A program made the position numbers and the translations under genes. From the NCBI GenBank assembly GCA_031278675.1, contig JAITJY010000417.1, positions 1 to 6,648 of the forward strand: 6,648 bases of DNA, read 5' to 3'. Shown piece by piece: positions 1 through 5,603 of this stretch (its first letter is position 1; every line of letters begins with the position of its first letter). The notes below the pieces were generated by a model, which did no database searches, was not told the DNA's origin, and saw only the letters and a list, made by a program, of their open reading frames with translations. The DNA is from Bifidobacteriaceae bacterium (GTDB lineage: Bacteria > Actinomycetota > Actinomycetes > Actinomycetales > WQXJ01).

Positions 1-1
1 C

Positions 2-625
2 GTGCTGGCGACCGTGATCGACGTCGCCAAGTCGCTTGAAGGCAGGCTCGACGGCTTCACCGACGACTCGGTCGCCGCGCTGGCGGACGAGTTGGCCAAG
101 GCCGAGATCGCGCTGGCCAACGCCCCCACATCCACCCAAGCTGAGGTGGACGCGGCGGCGGCGGCCCTCCGGGCGGCTTTGGACGGCTTGACGGTCAAGC
201 CGGCGGTGGTGGACAAGGCGGTGCTGGAGGAGGTCGCCGCAGGCGTGACGGCCCTGTCCAACGCCGACGGCCTGTTCACGGCCGTCTCCTGGGCGGCGTT
301 GGAGGCCGCGCTGGCGGACGCCGTCGCCGTGCTCGACGACGCCTCGGCCACGCAGTCCGAGATCGACGCGGCGGTGACGGCTCTGACTGCGGCCCTGCTG
401 GCGCTGGAGTTGACCGAGGCCGAGCCGGAGCCCACCGCTCCGGAGCCTTCGGACACCGAGCCCGGCCCGACGGCATCGGGCGCTTCCACCGGCGACGACA
501 GCGGGAAGCTGCCTGTCACCGGCTCTAACGCGTTCCCGGTGATCGGCGCCGGCCTGGCCCTCCTCCTGGTGGGCGCGGCGCTGATCGCCACGCGGCGCCG
601 GGCCAGAGCGGGCTTGGAGCAATAG
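2..625 (+). CDS. C-terminal part of an LPxTG cell-wall-anchored protein with FIVAR repeats (5' truncated)
   Basis: The frame is open from the left edge, so the first codon (GTG) is probably an internal valine and the protein continues upstream. About 207 residues are visible. Residues ~5-63 and ~71-137 look like two FIVAR-type three-helix repeats; the second carries the typical SW...L..AL..A..VLDDASATQSEID pattern. An acidic Pro/Glu/Thr linker follows (~138-168), then the sortase signal LPVTG at residues 170-174 (bases 509-523), a hydrophobic stretch (~178-196) and the basic tail RRRARAGLEQ. Such proteins are secreted, cleaved by sortase and linked to peptidoglycan. FIVAR repeats usually sit as spacers or binding modules at the C-terminus of large surface proteins, often glycoside hydrolases or adhesins. 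The catalytic or binding part lies outside the window, so the function is unknown. The sorting signal is certain; the FIVAR assignment is by pattern. Confidence 0.88.
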   Translation: MLATVIDVAKSLEGRLDGFTDDSVAALADELAKAEIALANAPTSTQAEVDAAAAALRAALDGLTVKPAVVDKAVLEEVAAGVTALSNADGLFTAVSWAALEAALADAVAVLDDASATQSEIDAAVTALTAALLALELTEAEPEPTAPEPSDTEPGPTASGASTGDDSGKLPVTGSNAFPVIGAGLALLLVGAALIATRRRARAGLEQ

Positions 626-635
626 GGAAAGGCAG

Positions 636-669
636 GTCGCGTGGGGTCGCGGTCGCGGCCCCACGCGGC
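636..669 (+). terminator. GC-rich hairpin after the surface-protein gene
   Basis: Starting 11 bases after the stop codon, an 11-bp stem (GGTCGCGTGGG-type left arm from 636, including one G-U pair) closes around a 12-base loop; its core GCGTGGGG (639-646) pairs exactly with CCCCACGC (659-666). There is no U tract. Actinobacterial terminators often lack one, so this is a reasonable terminator, but termination is inferred from structure and position alone. Confidence 0.55.
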
Positions 670-897
670 GCCTCGCCGGCAGATAGGGCCGACGTGTGGC
701 GCGGACAAGTTGAGCGCCTCGGCGCTAGGCGCGCGCCGGTGAGGCAGTCCATCATCCGACGCGCCGGACGGCACACCGCCGAACCCGGCGCTGCGGACCG
801 GGCCCGCGACAAACGCGAACACAGCGACAGGCGACGGGGCCGGCCCGCTGGCTAACGGCAACAGATCAAGTCCCAACAGTGAATGAAGGAGACCCAG
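670..897 (+). promoter_or_regulatory. Gap upstream of the transporter operon; expected promoter region, no clear boxes
   Basis: This stretch must carry the promoter for the transport operon, because the preceding gene appears to be terminated. I cannot point to a convincing -35/-10 pair. It does hold two short symmetric elements close together: AGCGCC-TC-GGCGCT (713-726) and the palindrome GGCGCGCGCC (728-737). No copy of the LacI-like motif found upstream of rhaM is visible. The ribosome binding site AAGGAGA (886-892) lies five bases before the ATG at 898 and decides that start. Confidence 0.4.
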
Positions 898-2253
898 ATG
901 ATAATCAGGAGACGGCTGTCCCTCTCGGGCGCCGCTGTGCTAGTCGTGGGCGCGTTGACGCTGACGGCGTGCGGTGGCGGCGGCACAGACGAGGGCAAGG
1001 GCTCAAGCGCCCCCGCCTCGGGAGCGACCGCGCCCACGGCGATCACCGCCAACACGACCGACCCAATCACACTACGTTTCACCTGGTGGGGGAACGACGA
1101 CCGGGCTGAGCGCTACGCCCAGGCGATCGAGCTGTTCACCACGAAGTATCCCAACTTCACAATCGAACCGGCGTCCGCCGCGTTCGCGGACTATTGGCCG
1201 GCCCGCAACACCGAAGCCGCTGGCGGGGGCCTGCCGGACGTCATGCAATTCGACTCGGCCTACCTGCGCGAATACGCCGGCGGTGACCTGCTGGCGGACC
1301 TGACCCCATATATCGAGGCCAACATCCTGCGACTGGGCGACTACGACCCGAACATCGTGGCGGCGGGGAACCTGGGCGGCAAGCAGATCGCCATCCCGAC
1401 GGGCACCAACACGCTGGCGTTCTTCTACCAGCCTGACCTGACGGCGGAGACGGGTGTCGATTTCCCGACCGGCGCCTGGACGCTGGAGGACTACAACGCG
1501 TTCTGCCAGCAAGTCAAGGACGCGGGCAAGTCGGTCGGCGGTCAGCCGATCCTGTGCGGCAAGGACTACACGGACACGTTCTGGTTCTTCCTGCAGTGGC
1601 TGGTGCAGCAGGGCACGGCGCCGTTCACCGACGATGGCGCCCTGAACTTCGGCGCCACCGAGATCACCGAATTCCTGAACATCGCTGCGCCGGCGCGCGC
1701 CGCCGGCGTGTTCACGCCCGCCGCTCGCCTGGAGGCGCTGAGCCCGTTGACCGGCTTCAGCAACAACGAGGGCATCTCGGAGGCTTCTTGGGACAACTTC
1801 ATCGCATCGTTCAGCGGCGACACCGGCAAGGACAACTTGGAGATCGTGCCGATCTGGTCCGGCGCCGACGGGCGTCAGAACTTCCTGCGTCCCGCGATGC
1901 TCCTGTCGGCCGGGGCCAACACGGAGCATCCCGCGGAGGCCGCCCTGCTGATCGACTTCCTGTTGAACGATCCAGAAGTCGGGGCCATCTTCGGGACGTC
2001 CCGCGGCGTGCCGGTCAGCACCACGGTGCGGGACTCCTTGAGCCCTGAGGCCGGTTCAGCCGACGCGAAGGTGATCGCCTACGAACAGCTGGTGCAGCAG
2101 GATCCCACAGCGCCGGCGCCCATTCCCGTCAAGGGCTTCGGCACCATCGAGGAGAAGTGGCGGACCCTGGCCCAAGAGTTGGGTTACGGGACGGTCACCG
2201 CTGACCAGTTCGCGGAGGAGTGGCTCGCCGAAGCGGCGAACGCGATCAAGTAG
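898..2253 (+). CDS. ABC transporter extracellular solute-binding lipoprotein, family 1 (sugar type)
   Basis: This 451-residue protein is a lipid-anchored substrate-binding protein that would capture a sugar outside the membrane and hand it to the two permeases encoded next. The N-terminus is a classical lipoprotein signal: MIIRRR, a hydrophobic core (~11-22), then lipobox LTAC with the lipidated Cys at position 25, followed by a Gly/Ser/Thr/Ala-rich linker to ~55. The mature part shows family-1 features: TWWGNDDR (62-69) in the first strand, an FTTKYPNF segment, and GGGLPDVMQFDS (~109-120), the usual G.PDV element. Length is typical. I chose ATG 898 because AAGGAGA sits five bases upstream; the in-frame ATG at 883 would place this site inside the gene and has no good site of its own. 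Family membership is firm; the substrate is not readable. Position next to rhamnose genes suggests rhamnose or a rhamnoside. Confidence 0.93.
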   Translation: MIIRRRLSLSGAAVLVVGALTLTACGGGGTDEGKGSSAPASGATAPTAITANTTDPITLRFTWWGNDDRAERYAQAIELFTTKYPNFTIEPASAAFADYWPARNTEAAGGGLPDVMQFDSAYLREYAGGDLLADLTPYIEANILRLGDYDPNIVAAGNLGGKQIAIPTGTNTLAFFYQPDLTAETGVDFPTGAWTLEDYNAFCQQVKDAGKSVGGQPILCGKDYTDTFWFFLQWLVQQGTAPFTDDGALNFGATEITEFLNIAAPARAAGVFTPAARLEALSPLTGFSNNEGISEASWDNFIASFSGDTGKDNLEIVPIWSGADGRQNFLRPAMLLSAGANTEHPAEAALLIDFLLNDPEVGAIFGTSRGVPVSTTVRDSLSPEAGSADAKVIAYEQLVQQDPTAPAPIPVKGFGTIEEKWRTLAQELGYGTVTADQFAEEWLAEAANAIK

Positions 2254-2283
2254 GAAAATCTCCCGCGGCCTGTCATCGGCCGT

Positions 2284-2334
2284 GGGGCGCCCTCGGGGGC
2301 CGTGGCCGGAAGCGGCCCCCGAGGGCGACACCCC
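2284..2334 (+). promoter_or_regulatory. Strong intercistronic stem-loop between binding-protein and permease genes
   Basis: A perfect 15-bp stem joins CGCCCTCGGGGGCCG (2288-2302) to its complement at 2313-2327, with a 10-base loop. Four further G-C pairs (2284-2287 with 2331-2334) can form below a three-base bulge. No U tract follows, and the next gene starts 16 bases downstream of the hairpin with its own AAGGA site (2340-2344). In transport operons such hairpins often protect the binding-protein mRNA 3' end or partly terminate, giving more binding protein than permease. That role is inferred here. Confidence 0.75.
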
Positions 2335-2349
2335 TCAGAAAGGAAGTTC

Positions 2350-3288
2350 ATGACCAGCGAGGCTGCGTTGCGCCCCACCACGCGCAGAGCAAGCCAGAGG
2401 CGGTCCAGGCGAAGAACCGCTTACGCCGGCTACATCTTCCTCAGCCCCTGGCTGCTTGGTTTCTTCGCGCTGACGGTCGGGCCGATGATCGCCTCCTTGG
2501 TGTTGTCCTTCACCGACTACGACCTGTTCACCCGGCCGGAATTCATCGGGTTTGAGAACTACACCCGCCTGCTGCAAGACCCGTCGTTCATCCGGGCGTG
2601 CAAGGTCACGGGCACATACGTGCTGATCGGGACCCCGCTCAAGCTGGGCGTGTCGCTGGCGGTCGCGATGCTGTTGAACAACCGGCACCGCCTGCGCGGC
2701 TTTTATCGGTCCGCTTACTATCTGCCCTCCCTGATCGGCGGCTCGGTCTCAGTGGCCGTGGTCTGGAAGGCGATGTTCGTGGACTACGGCGTGGTCGCGG
2801 AGATCGGTCGGCTCTTCGGCGGGGACGGGAAGGGCTGGGTGGGGAACCCGTCCCTCACGCTGCCGATGCTGATCCTGTTGACGGTGTGGCAGTTCGGCGC
2901 GCCGATGGTGATCTTCTTGGCCGGCCTGAAACAAGTCCCATCCGAGTTGTATGAGGCCGCGATGGTCGACGGCGCCGGGGCCCTGCGCAAGTTTGTCAGC
3001 ATCACACTGCCGATGCTCTCGCCGGTGTTGTTCTTCAACCTGCTGCTCGAGACGATCCACGCCTTCCAGATCTTCAATTCGGCGTTCATCATCTCGAATG
3101 GGACGGGCGGCCCCGCCCGGTCCACGTTGTTCTACACCCTTTATTTGTATTTCAAGGGCTTCCGTGACTTCGAGATGGGCTACGCCTCGGCGTTGGCCTG
3201 GGTCTTGGTGGTCGTGATCGGCGTGGTGACGGCGGTGCTGTTCAGAAGCTCGAACGCGTGGGTCCACTACTCGGGAGACGCCAAATGA
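2350..3288 (+). CDS. Carbohydrate ABC transporter permease, MalF/UgpA-like
   Basis: This 312-residue integral membrane protein would form half of the transport channel together with the next gene product. After a basic cytoplasmic N-terminus (~10-23) there are about six hydrophobic segments (~27-52, 86-109, 121-141, 170-191, 222-245, 278-298). The ATPase-contact loop matches EAA---G---------I-LP: E202-A203-A204, G208, I218, L220-P221. The opening YIFLSPWLLGF and the phrase FENYTRLLQDPSF are typical of the MalF/UgpA/LacF group. ATG 2350 is chosen because AAGGA lies just upstream; an in-frame GTG at 2302 falls inside the stem-loop and would add 16 unlikely residues. The stop codon overlaps the next start as ATGA, which suggests translational coupling and equal production of the two permeases. 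No ATPase gene lies beside it. Confidence 0.93.
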   Translation: MTSEAALRPTTRRASQRRSRRRTAYAGYIFLSPWLLGFFALTVGPMIASLVLSFTDYDLFTRPEFIGFENYTRLLQDPSFIRACKVTGTYVLIGTPLKLGVSLAVAMLLNNRHRLRGFYRSAYYLPSLIGGSVSVAVVWKAMFVDYGVVAEIGRLFGGDGKGWVGNPSLTLPMLILLTVWQFGAPMVIFLAGLKQVPSELYEAAMVDGAGALRKFVSITLPMLSPVLFFNLLLETIHAFQIFNSAFIISNGTGGPARSTLFYTLYLYFKGFRDFEMGYASALAWVLVVVIGVVTAVLFRSSNAWVHYSGDAK

Positions 3289-4244
3289 GCCAGCCAACGG
3301 ATTCCCTGACCATCGCTCAGCGCCGCGGCGGCCCGCCCGCCGGCCGGCCCAGCCTGGCGGAGCGCTCCTCCAAGCTCGCGGCTCGCGCCAAGCGCCGTTC
3401 ACGCGGCCGTTCCGTCGCGTTCCACACGGTCTCGCTGATCGTCACGGTGATCCTGCTGTATCCGGCGCTTTGGATGGTGCTCTCCTCGCTCAAACCGAGC
3501 CACGAGATAATCGGCAACCCATCCCTGTTCTCGGCGAACGCGTCACTCGACAACTACGACAAGGCGTTGGGGGGGATCGCCGGCAACTCGTTTTGGACGT
3601 TCTTCACGAACTCCCTCATCATCGCCTGCCTGTCGGTGGTGGGCGTGACCATCTCATGCTCGCTGGCGGCGTACGCGTTCTCAAGGATCCGGTTCCCGGG
3701 CCGGAACGTGTTCTTCGCCTGCATGATCGGCACGCTCTTGCTGCCCTTCCACGTGGTGATCATCCCGCAATATATCGTGTTCAACACCGCAGGCCTGGTG
3801 GGCGGCCGCAGCCTCACCTCGTTCATCCCGTTGCTGATCGGGAAGTTCCTAGGCGCGGACGCTTTCTTCGTCTTCCTGATGGTGCAGTTCATGCGCGGCC
3901 TGCCGAATGAGCTGGACGAGGCGGCGCGCATCGACGGCGCCGGTCATCCGCGCATCTTCTTCTCGATCATGCTGCCGTTGATGAAGCCGGCGCTTGTGAC
4001 CAGTTCCATCTTCGCCTTCATCTGGGCGTGGAATGACTTCTTCGCCCCTTTGATCTACTTGAACTCACCGAAGCGATACACGTTGATGGTCGCATTACGG
4101 CTGTATGTCGACCCGCAATCGGGCTCGGATTATGGCACCCAGATGGCGATGGCCATTTTGGCGTTGGTGCCGGTGCTGCTGTTCTTCCTCGCGTTCCAGC
4201 GGCAGATCGTGGGCGGGATCGCCACCTCGGGCCTGAAGGGCTGA
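3285..4244 (+). CDS. Carbohydrate ABC transporter permease, MalG/UgpE-like
   Basis: This 319-residue membrane protein is the second channel half of the sugar importer. The N-terminal ~45 residues are basic and probably cytoplasmic; hydrophobic segments follow near 47-68, 107-130, 143-166, 178-201, 236-258 and 288-305. The EAA loop is complete: E212-A213-A214, G218, I228, L230-P231. The segment FAFIWAWNDFFAPLIYLNS and the ending FQRQIVGGIATSGLKG are hallmarks of MalG-type permeases. Its ATG shares bases with the TGA of the preceding permease, and GGGAG (3273-3277) lies seven bases upstream. Residue 271 is encoded by TTA (4095-4097), a rare codon in DNA of this composition. The partner ATPase is probably a shared MsiK-like protein encoded elsewhere, as is usual for this transporter class in Actinomycetota. 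Confidence 0.93.
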   Translation: MSQPTDSLTIAQRRGGPPAGRPSLAERSSKLAARAKRRSRGRSVAFHTVSLIVTVILLYPALWMVLSSLKPSHEIIGNPSLFSANASLDNYDKALGGIAGNSFWTFFTNSLIIACLSVVGVTISCSLAAYAFSRIRFPGRNVFFACMIGTLLLPFHVVIIPQYIVFNTAGLVGGRSLTSFIPLLIGKFLGADAFFVFLMVQFMRGLPNELDEAARIDGAGHPRIFFSIMLPLMKPALVTSSIFAFIWAWNDFFAPLIYLNSPKRYTLMVALRLYVDPQSGSDYGTQMAMAILALVPVLLFFLAFQRQIVGGIATSGLKG

Positions 4245-4245
4245 G

Positions 4246-4944
4246 GTGGCACGATGCCGTCCAACCCGCGCCGCCGCGCCGGGGTCTGCGCCACTCCGGT
4301 TCGGGGCTGACATGGCGCCGGCTCGACGCGTCGCCACGCCCGGGGCGCGTGGCGGCCGGTTGGCGCGGGCGCTGATCGGGGGTGAGGGGCTCAGCCTGCT
4401 CGGTGAGATGCTCGCCACCTGTTTGGCAGTGGCGGTGTTGAGCGTCCCGCTGGTGACCGTTCTGCCCGCGCTGGCCGCCGGCTGCCGGCATTTGAACCGG
4501 TTCATCGACGCCGAGGAGTCGTCCTACCGGATGCTCCTCGCCGACTTCTGGCAGGCGTTCACCAAGGGCTGGGGGCTGGTGTGGTCACCGTTGGCCTCGC
4601 TGGCGATCGCCTTGGCCGGGGTCGACCTGGCGCTATGGGCGGAGGGCCGAATGACTGGCCCGGCCGGGTTCGCCCTAGCCGCGGTCGCCGCGGCCGCCCT
4701 TGCGTTCACGTTGGTGGTGGCGCTGTGGGCGGCACAGTTGTGGGAGGGCGGCTCAAGCTGGCGCGAGGTGACGCGCGTCGCGCTCCAGCAGGCGCGGGCG
4801 GACGTCCCCGGGTCGGCCTGGCTCCTCGTCGCGGTCGCCCTGACGTGCGTCTTCGTGTGGATGCTGCCGGTGCTGGTCCTGTTCAGCCCGGGCCTTTGGT
4901 GCTTCGCGGCCGTCGCGACCGACCGGCGCGAGCGCCACCGATGA
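4246..4944 (+). CDS. DUF624 / YesL-like membrane protein
   Basis: This protein of 232 residues resembles the DUF624 (YesL) family, small membrane proteins commonly encoded beside CUT1 sugar transporters and of uncertain role. The segment LSVPLVTVLPALAAGCRHLNRF (from ~65) fits the family's first helix and its PxxTxxPAL motif. Further hydrophobic segments lie near 113-131, 138-164 and 190-222, giving four or five membrane passes, with a short basic tail. The gene begins one base after the second permease stop, so it belongs to the same operon. The start is uncertain: GTG 4246 has GAAGGG about five bases upstream, whereas ATG 4312 would remove 22 low-complexity residues but has only a weak upstream site. 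A role in assembly or regulation of the transporter is a guess from context. Bacillus subtilis yesL lies in a rhamnogalacturonan-use cluster, which is suggestive here. Confidence 0.78.
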   Translation: MARCRPTRAAAPGSAPLRFGADMAPARRVATPGARGGRLARALIGGEGLSLLGEMLATCLAVAVLSVPLVTVLPALAAGCRHLNRFIDAEESSYRMLLADFWQAFTKGWGLVWSPLASLAIALAGVDLALWAEGRMTGPAGFALAAVAAAALAFTLVVALWAAQLWEGGSSWREVTRVALQQARADVPGSAWLLVAVALTCVFVWMLPVLVLFSPGLWCFAAVATDRRERHR

Positions 4945-4972
4945 GACCGCCAGCCACCCACGCGAACCCCGT

Positions 4973-4997
4973 GCGGCGCCGCCTAGGACCGCGCCGC
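4973..4997 (+). terminator. Probable terminator of the transport operon
   Basis: GCGGCGC (4973-4979) pairs perfectly with GCGCCGC (4991-4997) around an 11-base loop, 28 bases after the DUF624 stop codon. The following bases are unusually T-rich for this window (AATTGATTCCTTTC from 4999), which supports factor-independent termination before the rhamnose promoter. Confidence 0.55.
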
Positions 4998-5022
4998 CAA
5001 TTGATTCCTTTCAACGCCCAAC

Positions 5023-5048
5023 CCGCCCAGAGGGGCTTGATTGGGCGG
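5023..5048. repeat. Inverted repeat overlapping the rhaM -35 box
   Basis: CCGCCCA (5023-5029) is exactly complementary to TGGGCGG (5042-5048), with a 12-base spacer. The spacer and right arm contain the proposed -35 hexamer (5037-5042). An upstream GCCCAA (5016-5021) can alternatively pair with TTGGGC (5041-5046). It may be a second terminator arm or a binding site for a dimeric regulator; the sequence does not decide. Confidence 0.5.
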
Positions 5049-5066
5049 AGAATCGCTGTGTACCAT
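5037..5066 (+). promoter_or_regulatory. Candidate sigma70-type promoter of the rhaM-rhaI operon
   Basis: A -35-like TTGATT (5037-5042) and a -10-like TACCAT (5061-5066) are separated by 18 bases, in an intergenic region after a probable terminator and before rhaM. The hexamers match consensus at four positions each. Transcription would start near 5072-5075, just before the operator-like motif, leaving a leader of about 135 bases. Confidence 0.55.
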
Positions 5067-5080
5067 CAACCGGACAGTGT

Positions 5081-5092
5081 TGAAACGTTGCA
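5081..5092. promoter_or_regulatory. LacI-family-like operator
   Basis: TGAAACGTTGCA is one base away from the symmetric LacI-family half-site arrangement TGAAACGTTTCA, with the characteristic central CG. It sits about 14 bases after the -10 box, overlapping the early transcribed region, where a bound repressor would block initiation. L-rhamnose operons in Actinomycetota are often controlled by LacI-family repressors (established for the class; the regulator is not in this window). Confidence 0.6.
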
Positions 5093-5125
5093 GTACGGGG
5101 TCCGTCCACGCGAGGAGTCGTGGCG

Positions 5126-5141
5126 CGGCCTCATGAGGCCG
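5126..5141. repeat. 16-bp perfect palindrome in the rhaM leader
   Basis: CGGCCTCATGAGGCCG reads identically on both strands. It lies about 55-70 bases into the predicted transcript, shortly after a smaller hairpin (CCACG 5106-5110 with CGTGG 5119-5123). It could be a second operator for a dimeric protein, or in RNA a 6-bp stem with a CATG loop. Its role is unknown. Confidence 0.6.
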
Positions 5142-5210
5142 ATGCCGTGCCCCAACACCAGCCTGCCTCGCGAACCAGCTCTTCAGTTTGGGCACGGAAG
5201 GACGCCTTAG

Positions 5211-5603
5211 ATGCGCATTTGCTTTATCGGCCGGGTGGGGCCGGAGCGGTTGGAGGAATACCGGCGCGCCCACGCGGCGGTCTGGCCCGAGATGCTCGAG
5301 GCGCTGCGCGACACGGGCTGGGGCGACTATCGGCTCTACCTCAGCCCGGACGGGCTGTTGGTCGGGACCGTCGAGACGGACAACTACGCCGCCGCGCAGC
5401 AGCGCATGGCGGCCACGGATGTGAACTCCCGCTGGCAGGCCGCCATGGCCGAATTCTTCGGCGCGAGCGGCAGGCCGGATGAGCAGATGACCGTCCTCGA
5501 AGAGGTCTTCAGCCTCGAAGACCAGCTAGCGGCCCTCGGCTTGCCGACCACCAGGGCCGCTGTCCCCACGCCCGCCGGGCCCAATCCAAGGAGCGACCAA
5601 TGA
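5211..5603 (+). CDS. rhaM: L-rhamnose mutarotase (RhaM family)
   Basis: This 130-residue cytoplasmic enzyme would interconvert the alpha and beta anomers of L-rhamnose, supplying the form used by the isomerase. It keeps the family pattern: EEYRRAHAAVWPEM with Y17, H21 and W25, where H21 aligns with the proposed catalytic His22 of E. coli RhaM; Y40 in GDYRLYL; MAATDVNSRW (66-75); and VLEEVFSL (95-102), the usual end of the fold. Family members are about 104 residues, so residues ~103-130 form a Pro/Ala-rich C-terminal extension of unknown value. GGAAGGA (5196-5202) lies eight bases before the ATG. The gene is first in the operon, behind the promoter and LacI-like operator, and its TGA overlaps the rhaI start as ATGA. 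The family call is strong, and the next gene supports the rhamnose substrate. Confidence 0.92.
   Translation: MRICFIGRVGPERLEEYRRAHAAVWPEMLEALRDTGWGDYRLYLSPDGLLVGTVETDNYAAAQQRMAATDVNSRWQAAMAEFFGASGRPDEQMTVLEEVFSLEDQLAALGLPTTRAAVPTPAGPNPRSDQ

Noticed and set aside
883..897. Upstream ATG 883 as the start of the binding-protein gene
   Set aside because: The ribosome site AAGGAGA (886-892) lies after this ATG and correctly positions ATG 898, which also gives a normal lipoprotein signal beginning MIIRRR.
1072..1929. A 285-codon minus-strand open frame antisense to the binding-protein gene
   Set aside because: It is a shadow of the high-GC coding strand: Arg/Val/Gln-rich, no recognisable domain, no ribosome site, and fully covered by a clear lipoprotein gene.
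2302..2349. Earlier GTG start for the first permease
   Set aside because: It lies in the intercistronic stem-loop, has no ribosome site, and adds residues unlike the family; ATG 2350 has AAGGA at proper spacing.
2749..3402. A 217-codon minus-strand frame antisense to the permeases
   Set aside because: His/Arg/Gln-rich composition typical of reverse-strand shadows, and it spans two confidently assigned permease genes.
4095..4097. TTA codons (here and at 6062-6064) as sign of bldA-type developmental control
   Set aside because: That control is established for Streptomyces; two rare codons in metabolic genes of an unidentified actinobacterium are not evidence for it.
4581..5210. A 209-codon plus-strand frame overlapping the DUF624 gene and the rhaM leader
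   Set aside because: Gly/Arg-rich low-complexity translation in another frame of the DUF624 gene; only its last 26 codons lie in non-coding leader and are reported separately as a weak observation.
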